Assembly (NCBI GenBank): GCA_937928085.1
Contig: CALFVU010000014.1
Span: forward strand, 62,001 to 126,000
Length of the DNA: 64,000 bases
Source of the DNA: an uncultured bacterium
GTDB taxonomy: Bacteria > Spirochaetota > Leptospiria > Leptospirales > Leptonemataceae
Direction: 5' to 3'
Positions 43,425 to 52,996 of this stretch are shown here, piece after piece; within the stretch, counting starts at the first letter, position 1; every line of letters begins with the position of its first letter. Under the pieces are notes generated by a model. The model searched no databases, had not been told where the DNA came from, and worked only from the letters and a program-made list of their open reading frames with translations. A program made the translations under genes and the position numbers.

Positions 43425-44744
43425 ATGAGGACCAACATTGTTCATATAGGAGCTACAGAACTTAGTTACGAAATTCGTGGAATTGTAAACATTGCAGAAA
43501 AAATTCAAAAAATTTCTAAATCTCCTATTATTTGGGAAAACATTGGTGACCCTATTCAAAAAGGTACAAAAATTCCACCTTGGATGAAAAAAATTATTCA
43601 AGAGGCTTTACAAAATGATATTGTATATGCTTATAGTCCCACAAAAGGTTTAAAAAAAACAAGAGAATTTATTGCCGAAAAAATCAATCAAGAAGGATAT
43701 ATTCAGATTGATCCTGATGATATTATTTTTTTTAATGGATTGGGAGATGCAGTAAGCAAAATTTATGGATTTTTAAGAAGAGAGGCAAGAGTGATCGGAC
43801 CATCTCCTGCATATCCAACTCATTCTTCTGCAGAAGCAGCTCATTCAGGCTATCCACCTATCACATATCGATTAGACGAAGACAGGAATTGGATGCCAGA
43901 CATAGAAGAATTATATAACAAAGTCAAATATAACGAATCCATTGCTGGAATTATGATTATCAACCCAGATAATCCAACAGGGGCAGTCTTTCCTAAAGAA
44001 ATTCTTTTAGAAATCGTAGAAATTGCTAAAAAGTTTAATTTATTTATTATTGCTGATGAAATTTATATCAATATGACCTATAATGGAGAAGGTGCAGTAC
44101 CAATATCTAGAATTATTGATAAGGTCACTGCAATTTCTTTGAAAGGGATTTCTAAAGAATTTCCGTGGCCTGGTGCCCGCTGTGGATGGATAGAAATCTA
44201 TAATCATCATAGAAAACCTATGTTCGAAAAATACATCAATAGCATCCTAAACGCAAAAATGTTAGAAGTTTCTTCCACTACCCTACCCCAATATGTAATA
44301 CCAGAAATTATGTCCCATCCCGAGTACCCAAAATGGATCCAAGAAAGAAATGAGTTTTATAAAAAAAGAAGTGAAATGCTATATGAAATTTTTTCTAAAG
44401 TGCCTTATATTACTTTTAACCCTCCTAAAGCAGCGTTTTATGCTACGATAGTATTTCAAGAACCTTTACGAAGAGAAATGAAATTAGAAATTCCAAATAA
44501 AGAAGTTGAATTGTATTTACAACAAATATTAGAAAATCCCAATTTGTCTAATGATCAAAGATTTGTGTATTATTTATTAGCAGCTAAGAATATTTGTGTT
44601 GTTCCTCTTTCTACTTTTGTCACTCCGTTACAAGGATTTCGATGTACATTATTAGAACAAGATGATGAAAAGTTTATCAAAACATACGAAACCATAGCCC
44701 AAGCAATCGTAGAATATTACGAAAGTGCTAAAATTTATGTATAA
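43425..44744 (+). CDS. PLP-dependent class I/II aminotransferase
   Basis: Fold type I aminotransferase of 439 residues. YSPTKGLKKTREFIAEKI binds the cofactor phosphate region, NPDNPTGAVFPKEIL is the conserved Asn-Pro loop, FIIADEIYINMTYNG has the Asp that contacts the pyridine N, and SLKGISKEFPWPGARCGW contains the Schiff-base Lys and the Arg-Cys-Gly-Trp turn. The substrate is not certain; the layout is like alanine or aspartate aminotransferases of the AlaA/AspC group but longer. It overlaps the radical SAM gene by 8 nt. Confidence 0.88.
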   Translation: MRTNIVHIGATELSYEIRGIVNIAEKIQKISKSPIIWENIGDPIQKGTKIPPWMKKIIQEALQNDIVYAYSPTKGLKKTREFIAEKINQEGYIQIDPDDIIFFNGLGDAVSKIYGFLRREARVIGPSPAYPTHSSAEAAHSGYPPITYRLDEDRNWMPDIEELYNKVKYNESIAGIMIINPDNPTGAVFPKEILLEIVEIAKKFNLFIIADEIYINMTYNGEGAVPISRIIDKVTAISLKGISKEFPWPGARCGWIEIYNHHRKPMFEKYINSILNAKMLEVSSTTLPQYVIPEIMSHPEYPKWIQERNEFYKKRSEMLYEIFSKVPYITFNPPKAAFYATIVFQEPLRREMKLEIPNKEVELYLQQILENPNLSNDQRFVYYLLAAKNICVVPLSTFVTPLQGFRCTLLEQDDEKFIKTYETIAQAIVEYYESAKIYV

Positions 44745-45867
44745 TGTTCCCGAATATTCTATAAAAACTATTTTTATAGATAAAAGTCTTCTTTTAGAGA
44801 AAAATCTTATCGTCCAAAATGCCTTAGAATATGCCAATCATACAAAAATCAATATAGAATATATTTCTAATCCAAAAGAAGTTTTTAATTCTTTTCTAAA
44901 AGAAACTGAAATTTTTAAAAAAGATATAATTCTTTTATGTAAAAATAAAGGGAAATTTCTTTCGAGTTGCCCGGGTTCTGATGGAATGGTATGTTGCCAA
45001 TATTTTGTAATCAATCTGGGCATAGGTTGTATCTATGATTGTCATTACTGTTATTTACAAAATTTTATGAATCAACCTATCATTACTGTATTTGGCAATA
45101 TTGAAGATGCACTCCACGAAATCAAAAGCAAAATATTAAATAAAAAATTTCATTTTAGAGTTGGAACGGGTGAATATTCTGATTCTTTAGCACTCGATCC
45201 TATTTTTAAGATTTCTCCTATTTTAATAAATTTTTTTACAGATATTCCTAACGCAACCTTAGAATTAAAAACAAAATCAAGCTTTGTTGATCATCTTTTA
45301 GATTTACCCCATCATTCCAAAACTGTTATATCCTGGTCGTTAAATCCTCAGAATATTATAAAAGAAATAGAAACGTACACAGCTTCTTTAGAAGAAAGAA
45401 TTTTGTCTGCTCGAAAAGCTCAAGAGGCTGGATATAAAATTGGTTTCCATCTTGATCCTATCATCTATCACGAAGATTGGGAGAAAAGCTACAAAGAATT
45501 ATTAGATTTAGTTTTTGATCATATAAATCCCGAACGAATTGCATGGATTTCTCTTGGTACCTTTCGATATTCTCCCGGTCAAAAAGAAATTATGCAAAAA
45601 AGATTTATAAATGATGATCTAACAAAAAAAGAAATGATTATAGGAAGTGACGGTAAGTTCCGATACTATAAATACATTAGATATGAAATTTATTCTAAAC
45701 TTAAAGAATATATTCAAAAAAAAGACCCGAAACTATTTTTTTATTTATGTATGGAAACCCAGTATATGTGGGATAAAATATTTCATTTTATTCCTAAATC
45801 TTCTAAAAATTTGGATATGTATTTTCAAAAAAGATTACAATATATCGATTCTATTGCAAAAGTTTAA
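44737..45867 (+). CDS. Spore photoproduct lyase-like radical SAM protein
   Basis: The cluster motif CIYDCHYC gives Cys98, Cys102 and Cys105 (C-x3-C-x2-C), followed by YLQNFMNQP, as in spore photoproduct lyase and its relatives. GTGEYSDSLALDPIF and LELKTKSSFVDHLL are further SPL-family blocks. The enzyme in spores repairs 5-thyminyl-dihydrothymine by radical chemistry. A spirochaete makes no spores, so the substrate here is unknown, perhaps a related DNA lesion. The SplB Cys needed for H return (Cys140 in spores) is not obvious. ATG 44737 overlaps the aminotransferase end; its own end overlaps the OmpA gene. Confidence 0.82.
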   Translation: MYNVPEYSIKTIFIDKSLLLEKNLIVQNALEYANHTKINIEYISNPKEVFNSFLKETEIFKKDIILLCKNKGKFLSSCPGSDGMVCCQYFVINLGIGCIYDCHYCYLQNFMNQPIITVFGNIEDALHEIKSKILNKKFHFRVGTGEYSDSLALDPIFKISPILINFFTDIPNATLELKTKSSFVDHLLDLPHHSKTVISWSLNPQNIIKEIETYTASLEERILSARKAQEAGYKIGFHLDPIIYHEDWEKSYKELLDLVFDHINPERIAWISLGTFRYSPGQKEIMQKRFINDDLTKKEMIIGSDGKFRYYKYIRYEIYSKLKEYIQKKDPKLFFYLCMETQYMWDKIFHFIPKSSKNLDMYFQKRLQYIDSIAKV

Positions 45868-47806
45868 ACTTATTTTTTTTATTTTATTTCCTGTTTTAAG
45901 TTTAAAAACTCAGAATATATCAACAATTTATTATTATTCGAATACTTTAAGAGATACACAAATCATAAATCAAAATAGAATTAATTCTCAATGGGATGAA
46001 TATGCTCCAACACCCCTTTTTGGAGAGAAATATTTAGTTTTCCAATCCCAAAGGCCAGGTTTTTACGAAGAACATTCATTATGGTATTCGTTTAATAAAA
46101 ATTACAAAGATCCTTTACTAAAACCTTTATGGTCAGATCCCGTTCCACTTTTTTTGCCTTTAGAACCCCATAAACCAACTAAAACAATGAATGTTCTTAA
46201 ACAAAATGTATTTACAATCAATTCTCATTCTTTTACAGGGCATCCAAGTTTTTTAGTTCATGATGGCATAATTAAAGAAATTTATTTTACAAGTGTTGCA
46301 TCAAATGAAAAAAATGGTTATGAAAATTTAAATATATATTACGTGCAATTTAAAAATGAACGTTGGAGCGATATACAGCACTTAGACGAAATTAATTCTA
46401 ATTTTGACGATTTAATGCCTTTTATTTCTACAGATGGTAAAAAACTTTATTTTGTTTCTAATCGACCTGGTGGGTATGGTGGTTTTGATATTTGGTATAC
46501 TGAAAGAGATTTAAAAACGAATCGATGGACAAAACCAGTAAATCTGGGTCCTACTATTAATACAGAATATGATGAAATTACACCTTTTCTTACAAAGAAT
46601 CATCAAAAATTAATTTTTTCAAGTAATCGTCCATATGGCATTGGTCAATTTGATATTTATGTAAGTAATTTTAATGGTTTAGGTTTCGATATGCCAATAA
46701 ATTTAGGAAAGCCATTCAATTCTGAACAAAATGACGAAAGTTTAAAAATATCAGATAACAACTTGTGGACTTACATTGCTTCCGATAGAATTGTGATTGA
46801 TAGAAAAGGAGGTTATGATATCTATCGCTTTTCTCTTCCCCAAGAATTAATTGAATTTACAAAAATCATACTACTTGGAAAAATTTTAGATGCAAAAACA
46901 AAACTTCCAGTTGGAGTAGAAGCAACAATACAAATAGATTTTGGCATCCAAACGTTGGTTTTAAAATCAGATCGAAGATTCAGTAATGATAAAAAAACAA
47001 TTGAAAATAATTTTAAAGTAGAACTTTATACAGGTAGAATTTACCGATTAAAAATTTCAGCTCCAGGTTATTATCCACTAGAAACGTTAATTGATTATAA
47101 GACCTCAATACCTAAAAAGGAAGAAGACATAAAAATTTTTTATCTGGAACCTATTCAAATTTTAGAACCTATTGAAAGAATGATACCAGGTATAGTAGTA
47201 GACGAAGAAACAAATCTTTTATTGCCAGGCTCCAAAGTAATCAAAATCCAAGAGAACGAGATCTTAGAATTAAAAATCGGAGAAAATGCACAATTTTCTG
47301 TACCAGTAAGAAAAAAAGAATTGTTTACGTTACAAGCAAGTTCTCCTGGATACGAATCCAAAACCCTTACTTTTAAAGAATCAGAAGATTTAAAAGAAAT
47401 TGTTATAAAATTAAAAAAAATAAAAGAACCTTGTTTAGAAAAAGTAATAGAATGTGTATGGAACACAAAGATTTTGTTTGATTTAGATAGTGCAGAAATT
47501 AAACCCGAAGAAGAGAAAAAATTACAACTGGTAGCAGAAATCCTCAAGCTTTATCCAAATGTAAAAATCGAAATTCAAGGGCATACTGATTTATCGTATC
47601 GAGGACCAAAAGCAAAATCGTATGAATATAATTTACAACTTTCTATTGAACGAGCTAAAAACGTAAAAGAAAAACTAAAACAACTCGGCATTTCAGAAGA
47701 TCGATTGATTGTAAAAGGCTACAGCTTTACGAAACCTATTATACCCGTACCAGATGCGATTCGAGGTGCTATCAATAGAAGAGTAGAATTTAAAGAATTT
47801 GAATAA
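45854..47806 (+). CDS. Exported PD40-repeat/OmpA peptidoglycan-binding protein
   Basis: TTG at 45854, 14 nt inside the SPL gene, gives a signal peptide (MQKFKLIFFILFPVLS). Residues about 20-340 hold PD40/TolB-like repeats: FISTDGKKLYFVSNRPGGYG and TPFLTKNHQKLIFSSNRPYG. Two carboxypeptidase-regulatory-like segments follow (LLGKILDAKTKLPVGVEATI and PGIVVDEETNLLLPGSKV). The last 120 residues are an OmpA domain: ILFDLDSAEIKPEEEKKL, EIQGHTDLSYRG and NRRVEF with the peptidoglycan-binding Asp and Arg. Like Pal-type proteins it likely ties a periplasmic complex to the wall. The long upstream open frame to 45647 is the shadow of the SPL gene. Confidence 0.88.
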   Translation: MQKFKLIFFILFPVLSLKTQNISTIYYYSNTLRDTQIINQNRINSQWDEYAPTPLFGEKYLVFQSQRPGFYEEHSLWYSFNKNYKDPLLKPLWSDPVPLFLPLEPHKPTKTMNVLKQNVFTINSHSFTGHPSFLVHDGIIKEIYFTSVASNEKNGYENLNIYYVQFKNERWSDIQHLDEINSNFDDLMPFISTDGKKLYFVSNRPGGYGGFDIWYTERDLKTNRWTKPVNLGPTINTEYDEITPFLTKNHQKLIFSSNRPYGIGQFDIYVSNFNGLGFDMPINLGKPFNSEQNDESLKISDNNLWTYIASDRIVIDRKGGYDIYRFSLPQELIEFTKIILLGKILDAKTKLPVGVEATIQIDFGIQTLVLKSDRRFSNDKKTIENNFKVELYTGRIYRLKISAPGYYPLETLIDYKTSIPKKEEDIKIFYLEPIQILEPIERMIPGIVVDEETNLLLPGSKVIKIQENEILELKIGENAQFSVPVRKKELFTLQASSPGYESKTLTFKESEDLKEIVIKLKKIKEPCLEKVIECVWNTKILFDLDSAEIKPEEEKKLQLVAEILKLYPNVKIEIQGHTDLSYRGPKAKSYEYNLQLSIERAKNVKEKLKQLGISEDRLIVKGYSFTKPIIPVPDAIRGAINRRVEFKEFE

Positions 47807-47838
47807 TTTTCGTCATATTTATAGATAAAGGCAATGAT

Positions 47839-48900
47839 ATGAAAACTACGTATTATAAAGTTCACCCCATAAAAGAAGTAAGTCGAACTTGGGATTATGT
47901 AAATGATCCGAATATTATAAACAATTTAATACTTGTAAAATTAAATAAACGCTCTTTGTATTTAAAAAACAGTATACCACCCGCAGAATTTGTTCCCAAT
48001 CAAGAAAAAGAGGGCGGTATTGAATTTTTATATAACCCATCAATCGATATCCAAACAAAAGTAATATTGTATTTAGATCTAAATCGACATTTTGAATTTC
48101 ATTTTTCTCTTAAAGAAGTATTATCGCCAGGTGTAGCGATTTTAGTTCCCGAAATTGTAAAAGTAAGTAAACAACAAAGAAAATTTTCTCGAATTGATGT
48201 AAAAGATGACTCTGTAACTGCAGCCAATTTTCGAGTTAGTAAAAATAAAATATCATCAAATAATATTCAATTTCAGATTAGTACAAAAATTATTTTTCCC
48301 CAATTCGAAGAAAAATATAAAACAAAATATCCTGCAATTCGAATTATGTTACCTAATGATAAAAATTTACCACTACAGATTACTAAAGAAGAGATTATAA
48401 AACCACAAACAATACAAGTAGATTCGAAATATATTTTAGTGTATCCTCTATTAACTTATCAAAAAAACAAATTCGTCCCGATCACATATATATTACTTTT
48501 CTTGGAAGAAAAAATTCCCAAGGAAAGAGAGACAGAAATTTTAATTGAACTAGAAAGAATTGCAGATGAACTTTACGAGAAAATTATAGAAGTCAATACT
48601 GTTTTAATTAAAGAAAAGCAAAGAATCATTAATATTTCCGAAGGGGGAGCAGCAATAGAAATTACTAACGAAGAATTAATGAAATTGATGCCTTACCAAG
48701 ATTCTTTTACATTTGATTTAGTATTTAAATTAGTAGCTCCCATTAGAATGTTTGCAGAAATTAAATATATACATCAATTAATCTCGGAAGAAAAAGAATT
48801 TTTAGTAGTTGGTGTAGATTTTGCAGGGGAAGGATATACAGAATTTAAAAAAAATAATCGTGATTTGTTAAAAAGTTTACTTGCAAAATTAAAGAACTAA
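47839..48900 (+). CDS. PilZ-type protein, DUF1577-like
   Basis: The N-terminal 150 residues resemble a YcgR-N/DUF1577-type beta domain (KVILYLDLNRHFEFHFSL), followed by QQRKFSRIDVKDDSV, a degenerate RxxxR region that in PilZ domains binds c-di-GMP. The C-terminal region has RIINISEGGAAIEITNEEL, the D/NxSxxG motif of PilZ. DUF1577 proteins are known from Leptospira. Binding of c-di-GMP is plausible, given the nearby GGDEF-EAL gene at 49827, but the Arg motif is not fully typical. The gene is preceded by 32 bp and followed by the enoyl-CoA hydratase promoter region. Confidence 0.72.
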   Translation: MKTTYYKVHPIKEVSRTWDYVNDPNIINNLILVKLNKRSLYLKNSIPPAEFVPNQEKEGGIEFLYNPSIDIQTKVILYLDLNRHFEFHFSLKEVLSPGVAILVPEIVKVSKQQRKFSRIDVKDDSVTAANFRVSKNKISSNNIQFQISTKIIFPQFEEKYKTKYPAIRIMLPNDKNLPLQITKEEIIKPQTIQVDSKYILVYPLLTYQKNKFVPITYILLFLEEKIPKERETEILIELERIADELYEKIIEVNTVLIKEKQRIINISEGGAAIEITNEELMKLMPYQDSFTFDLVFKLVAPIRMFAEIKYIHQLISEEKEFLVVGVDFAGEGYTEFKKNNRDLLKSLLAKLKN

Positions 48901-48937
48901 TTTTTTTAATTCCTAAATAACAAAAAATCTTTATATC

Positions 48938-48977
48938 ATTAGCAAAATCTATTTACAAATTTTTAGTTTGTGCTAAT
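48938..48977. promoter_or_regulatory. Separated inverted repeat upstream of the enoyl-CoA hydratase gene
   Basis: ATTAGCA at 48938-48944 and TGCTAAT at 48971-48977 are exact reverse complements with centres 33 bp apart. TTTACA at 48952 and TAATTA at 48974 (with TG one base before it) could be the promoter, which the right arm would overlap. ATG 49008 has AAGGAA nearby as a weak ribosome-binding site. Confidence 0.4.
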
Positions 48978-49007
48978 TATGGTTTGGAACTACTTTAAGG
49001 AATTTTT

Positions 49008-49775
49008 ATGTTTATAGAAATCACAAAAAAAGAAAATTATGCTATATTAGTGCTAAATCGTGAATCTTCCCTTAACGCATTAAACTCAGAAATTCTACAA
49101 GAACTTAGGGATCAATTAAAAATCTTAAATTCTGATCCGAAAATGCGCGGTTTTATTATTACTGGAAAAGGAAATAAAGCTTTTTGTGCAGGAGCTGATA
49201 TTATAGAAATGAAAGATATGACACCTGATGAAGCAGAAGAATTTGCAAGAAAAGGGCATAAAACTATGAATGCCATAAGTAATTCGGATTTGATTTCTAT
49301 CGCTGCGGTGAACGGTTATGCCTTGGGCGGAGGGTTAGAATTAGCACTAGCTTGTGATCTCAGAATAGCTTCTTCCAATGCGAAATTTGCATTACCAGAA
49401 ACAGGATTAGGGTTAGTACCTGGTTTCGGAGGTACTCAGAGACTACCTAGAATTGTAGGAAGAGGCATAGCACTAGAAATGATTTTAACTGGTGAATTGA
49501 TTGATGCAGAAAAAGCATTACAAATTGGATTGATTAATTATGTTTTTCATATCGAAGAATTATTACCAAAAGCAGAAGAAATGATGGAAAAAATTCTAAA
49601 TCATAAAGGAAAAGAAGCACAAAAAATAGCAAAATGGCTTGTACATTCTGGTTCTGAATTGCCTTTAACAGCTTCTTTAGAAAGGGAGATCACTTCTTTT
49701 GCTTCGTTATTCGAAAAAAAAGAGCCAAAAATAGGAATCGAGGCTTTTTTAAAAAAAGAAAAACCAAATTTTTAA
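49008..49775 (+). CDS. Enoyl-CoA hydratase (crotonase family)
   Basis: A 255-residue crotonase-fold protein that hydrates trans-2-enoyl-CoA. AFCAGADIIEMKDM holds the first oxyanion-hole residues, ALGGGLELALACDLRIAS the second, with the first catalytic Glu in GGLELALACD, and FALPETGLGLVPGFGGTQRL the second catalytic Glu (PETGLGLVPG), matching true hydratases. Length is usual. Short-chain enoyl-CoA hydratase (FadB1x/Crt type) is most likely; the degraded acyl-CoA ligase at 14538 is the only other beta-oxidation-type trace in the window. It stands as a single gene with its own promoter region. Confidence 0.9.
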   Translation: MFIEITKKENYAILVLNRESSLNALNSEILQELRDQLKILNSDPKMRGFIITGKGNKAFCAGADIIEMKDMTPDEAEEFARKGHKTMNAISNSDLISIAAVNGYALGGGLELALACDLRIASSNAKFALPETGLGLVPGFGGTQRLPRIVGRGIALEMILTGELIDAEKALQIGLINYVFHIEELLPKAEEMMEKILNHKGKEAQKIAKWLVHSGSELPLTASLEREITSFASLFEKKEPKIGIEAFLKKEKPNF

Positions 49776-49826
49776 AGTCAAAATTTAATTTAATATTTAA
49801 TTGATTAATATTTTAACTAAATTTAT

Positions 49827-52682
49827 ATGAGTACATCATTTGAGAAAAAAAATACAGATTTTTTTATTTATGAACATTTACCTTTTCCAGTTTTGGTTAC
49901 CCAAGAATGGAAAATCCTTTATTACAACTCTTTAGCAGAAAATTTATTCGGGGTTGTCCTTAAAGATAAAGAATTCACTGATTTTTTATCCAAAGAACAA
50001 CAAAATTTTGTTAAATTTCAGATACAAACAATTCCGAATAATCAAATCCTTACCTTTTCTATTTTGCTTAGTACTGGCTCAAAATCTATTCCTCTTTTAC
50101 TACACTTAAAAGCATTGAAAGATGAACTCCAAAAATGTTATTTTATCATTATCCTCCAACAAATAAACCAAATAAGCGAAAAATTAAATATTTTAAGTAA
50201 AATTGTTCTCGAAACCTTTACTATCTACGGAGAAAATTTATACAAGGAACTTTTAGATAGAATCACAAAATATTATTCTTTAGAAGGAGCTATTATTTTG
50301 GTTTATAACAAAAAAAACCAAACTCAAAAAATTTTAGAATATAGTTCGTATGTAGATATATTACCTTATAAACTCAGTGAAAAACTTTTAAGAAGAATAC
50401 AAAAATATGGTTCAATTATAGTAAGCAAAGATTTTAAGGAGTATTATCCAGAAGACAAACTATCAATGGTTGGTGTACAGTCCTTAGTCGCAATAAAAGT
50501 TCAAGTTTCAGAAATAGAAGATATCATTTTGTTCACTTTTAGTTTAAAAGAAATTTCTGATCCGGGAACTTTACATTTAGAATTGAATATTATAAATGTT
50601 AAAATCATAAGCGAATATTTAAGGATTAATCAAAATTTAAAAATTAAAAGAATTTACAAAACTTTTTTAGATACAAATGATGCTATTGTAATTTACCACA
50701 TTGATTCTGATTCAATTATTGATTATAATCCAGCATTCACCAAGCTATTGGGATATTCCGATGAAGAAATTAAAAACAAATCCATTTTTGACTTAACGAA
50801 TTTTCCATTTCTAGAAAAGTATAAAAAAACATTTTTTTATTATTATAAAAAAAATAGGCTAAAAAATTCAAAATTTCGATTTAAAATTAAAAATAAAAAT
50901 GATTTTGAAATACCAGTAGAAGTAGCTTTTAATTTTATAAAAGAAAACGAAAATTCTCTTTTGATCTGTATAATTCGAGATCTGACATTTGCAACTCATG
51001 CTATAGAGGAGCACAAAAAATATATACAAACTCTCTCTCTTTTAAATTTACAAGTAGTTGAACTTAATGAGAAACTAGAAATTATTTTTACAAATCATAT
51101 AAAAAATTCAAAATTTAAAAAAATTATTGTTGGAATGAATTTTTTAGATATTATCTTGCCCGATTTTCGAGACTATGTAAAAATTATTTTGGAAAATCTT
51201 TTTAAAAAAAAAGACAAAAATATAAGAATACGATTTCCTATACGTATATATGGTACAAGAAATGATTGGATCGAAGGAGATTTTGTTTTAGTTAAAAACC
51301 AACATAAGAAACTAATTCGAGGAATTTTAAAAGACATAACTTTAGAATACCTTGCAGAAAAACAATGTTTACTTTTAGCAGAAACCGATTTGCTCACTTC
51401 TCTACCTAATCGAAATCGATTAGAAGAAGATCTCCAAAAGGCAATTTTACGAGCAGATAAAAATCATACATTAGTAGCAGTAGGTTTTTTGGATTTAGAT
51501 AAATTTTATAATGTAAACGAATTTTTAGGACATCGAATGGGAGATTTAGTTTTAACTCTTTTTGCAGAAAGGCTTATACTTTTACCTGAGATTAGTTATT
51601 CTACTTATCGATGGGGAGGAGACCAATTTGTTTTTTTTATTGATAATATCAAATCAAAAGGTGAATTAATTCCTTTTACAGAAAAACTAAAACAACTAAC
51701 TAAAGAGCCTTTTTTGTTAGAAGGAGAAAAGTTTTTTTTAACCTTTAGTGCCGGCATTGCTTTATATCCTAGTGATGGCACAACAATTGATACCCTATTT
51801 GGAGAAGCCGATAAAGCTATGAACTACGCAAAACATTCGGGGAGATTCCAGATTATATTTGCAGATAGCTTACCAAAAAAAGATTTTCCGTTAAGTAAGT
51901 TAGAAATACAAAGTTATATTTTACAATCAATTTCAGAAAAAAAAATCAATATTTACTACCAACCGATTTATGATAGTATAAATAAAAAAGTCATAGGAAC
52001 AGAAGCTCTTGCAAGATTAAATCGATTTCGAGATAATATATATATAGGCCCGGATATATTTATTCCAATAGCAGAAGATTTAGGCATAATCGAAGAACTT
52101 AGTTATTATATAATGTATATGTCTTTTAAATTTATGAAAAAATTTATAAAAGATTTCGATATTTATTTGTCTATTAATATTTCAAGACGGCTTTTACAAT
52201 CAGATTATTTTTTAATGAACTTATTTGATATACAAAACCAAGTTGGAATTGATGCTTCGAAAGTTGCTTTAGAAATCACAGAAACATTAGCTATGATGGA
52301 TAAAGAAACAAACTTAAAAAAAATTCAACACTTAAAAAAAATGGGTTATAAAATTGCTATTGATGATTTTGGCACAGGTTATTCTTCTTTAGGTTTACTA
52401 CAAGATTTTCCTGTTGATATAATTAAAATTGATAAAATCTTTCTTAAAAAACTAAAAAAGGAAGAAAACAATAAAATTTTAGAAGCAATCGTTCATATGG
52501 CTATGGCTTTAAATGTAGCAATTGTTGCAGAAGGAGTAGAAGATTATACTACTGTAGAATTATTGAACAAATTAGGGATTTCTTTTATACAAGGTTTTTT
52601 CTTTTCTCCACCATTAAATCCTAGTGATTTAGAAAAAAAATTCTATGATGATTTTAAACAAAATCTAAGCTATTTAATTTGA
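49827..52682 (+). CDS. PAS-GGDEF-EAL c-di-GMP phosphodiesterase with altered GGDEF
   Basis: Residues 1-100 look like a PAS-type sensor and 120-270 a GAF-like region; a clear PAS domain lies at about 280-345 (DAIVIYHIDSDSIIDYNPAF). A GGDEF domain begins at DLLTSLPNRNRLEEDLQKA near 520, but its signature at 597-601 is GGDQF, so the catalytic Glu is replaced and it probably no longer makes c-di-GMP. The EAL domain looks active: E726-A-L-A-R-L, then DDFGTGYSSL at 846 and EGVEDYTT. Net activity is therefore likely phosphodiesterase. No membrane segment is seen. It ends 13 nt into the convergent lipoprotein gene. Confidence 0.9.
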   Translation: MSTSFEKKNTDFFIYEHLPFPVLVTQEWKILYYNSLAENLFGVVLKDKEFTDFLSKEQQNFVKFQIQTIPNNQILTFSILLSTGSKSIPLLLHLKALKDELQKCYFIIILQQINQISEKLNILSKIVLETFTIYGENLYKELLDRITKYYSLEGAIILVYNKKNQTQKILEYSSYVDILPYKLSEKLLRRIQKYGSIIVSKDFKEYYPEDKLSMVGVQSLVAIKVQVSEIEDIILFTFSLKEISDPGTLHLELNIINVKIISEYLRINQNLKIKRIYKTFLDTNDAIVIYHIDSDSIIDYNPAFTKLLGYSDEEIKNKSIFDLTNFPFLEKYKKTFFYYYKKNRLKNSKFRFKIKNKNDFEIPVEVAFNFIKENENSLLICIIRDLTFATHAIEEHKKYIQTLSLLNLQVVELNEKLEIIFTNHIKNSKFKKIIVGMNFLDIILPDFRDYVKIILENLFKKKDKNIRIRFPIRIYGTRNDWIEGDFVLVKNQHKKLIRGILKDITLEYLAEKQCLLLAETDLLTSLPNRNRLEEDLQKAILRADKNHTLVAVGFLDLDKFYNVNEFLGHRMGDLVLTLFAERLILLPEISYSTYRWGGDQFVFFIDNIKSKGELIPFTEKLKQLTKEPFLLEGEKFFLTFSAGIALYPSDGTTIDTLFGEADKAMNYAKHSGRFQIIFADSLPKKDFPLSKLEIQSYILQSISEKKINIYYQPIYDSINKKVIGTEALARLNRFRDNIYIGPDIFIPIAEDLGIIEELSYYIMYMSFKFMKKFIKDFDIYLSINISRRLLQSDYFLMNLFDIQNQVGIDASKVALEITETLAMMDKETNLKKIQHLKKMGYKIAIDDFGTGYSSLGLLQDFPVDIIKIDKIFLKKLKKEENNKILEAIVHMAMALNVAIVAEGVEDYTTVELLNKLGISFIQGFFFSPPLNPSDLEKKFYDDFKQNLSYLI

Positions 52683-52966
52683 ATCCCGATAAAGCTACAG
52701 CTTTCGGGAAGAATATTTTGATTCCATTTTTCACAATCACTAAGATATATATCTTTTATACAAAGATCAGCCTGGTTTTTATCTACGGGAAAGAAAAAAA
52801 AATTAGATTGTTTTGTAGAATTACATTCTAAATTTTTTAAAACTAAAACTAAAGAAAATTTAATATTCGCTTCTTGAATACTATAAATACTTTCTTTTTT
52901 AGTAGTGCAATAACTAAGTAAAACTACCAAAAAAATATAAAAAATTGTTTTAGAAAAAACTTTCAC
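52670..52966 (-). CDS. Small putative lipoprotein (98 aa)
   Basis: The N-terminal signal MKVFSKTIFYIFLVVLLSYC ends in a Cys at residue 20 (LSYC), which fits a loose spirochaetal lipobox, and a polar sequence follows. The mature part has four further Cys residues in about 75 (ECNS, LCIK, DCEK, SCSF), possibly making disulfides. No family is recognised. It converges on the GGDEF-EAL gene with a 13-bp overlap and diverges from the glycosyltransferase gene. Confidence 0.65.
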   Translation of the reverse strand: MKVFSKTIFYIFLVVLLSYCTTKKESIYSIQEANIKFSLVLVLKNLECNSTKQSNFFFFPVDKNQADLCIKDIYLSDCEKWNQNILPESCSFIGIQIK

Positions 52967-52996
52967 ACAAACACAATAATAAAAAAATTTGATTAT

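Noticed and set aside
45647-45853. N-terminal extension of the OmpA protein from 45647
   Set aside because: It runs through the end of the radical SAM gene and has no signal-like or domain sequence; TTG 45854 gives a proper signal peptide.
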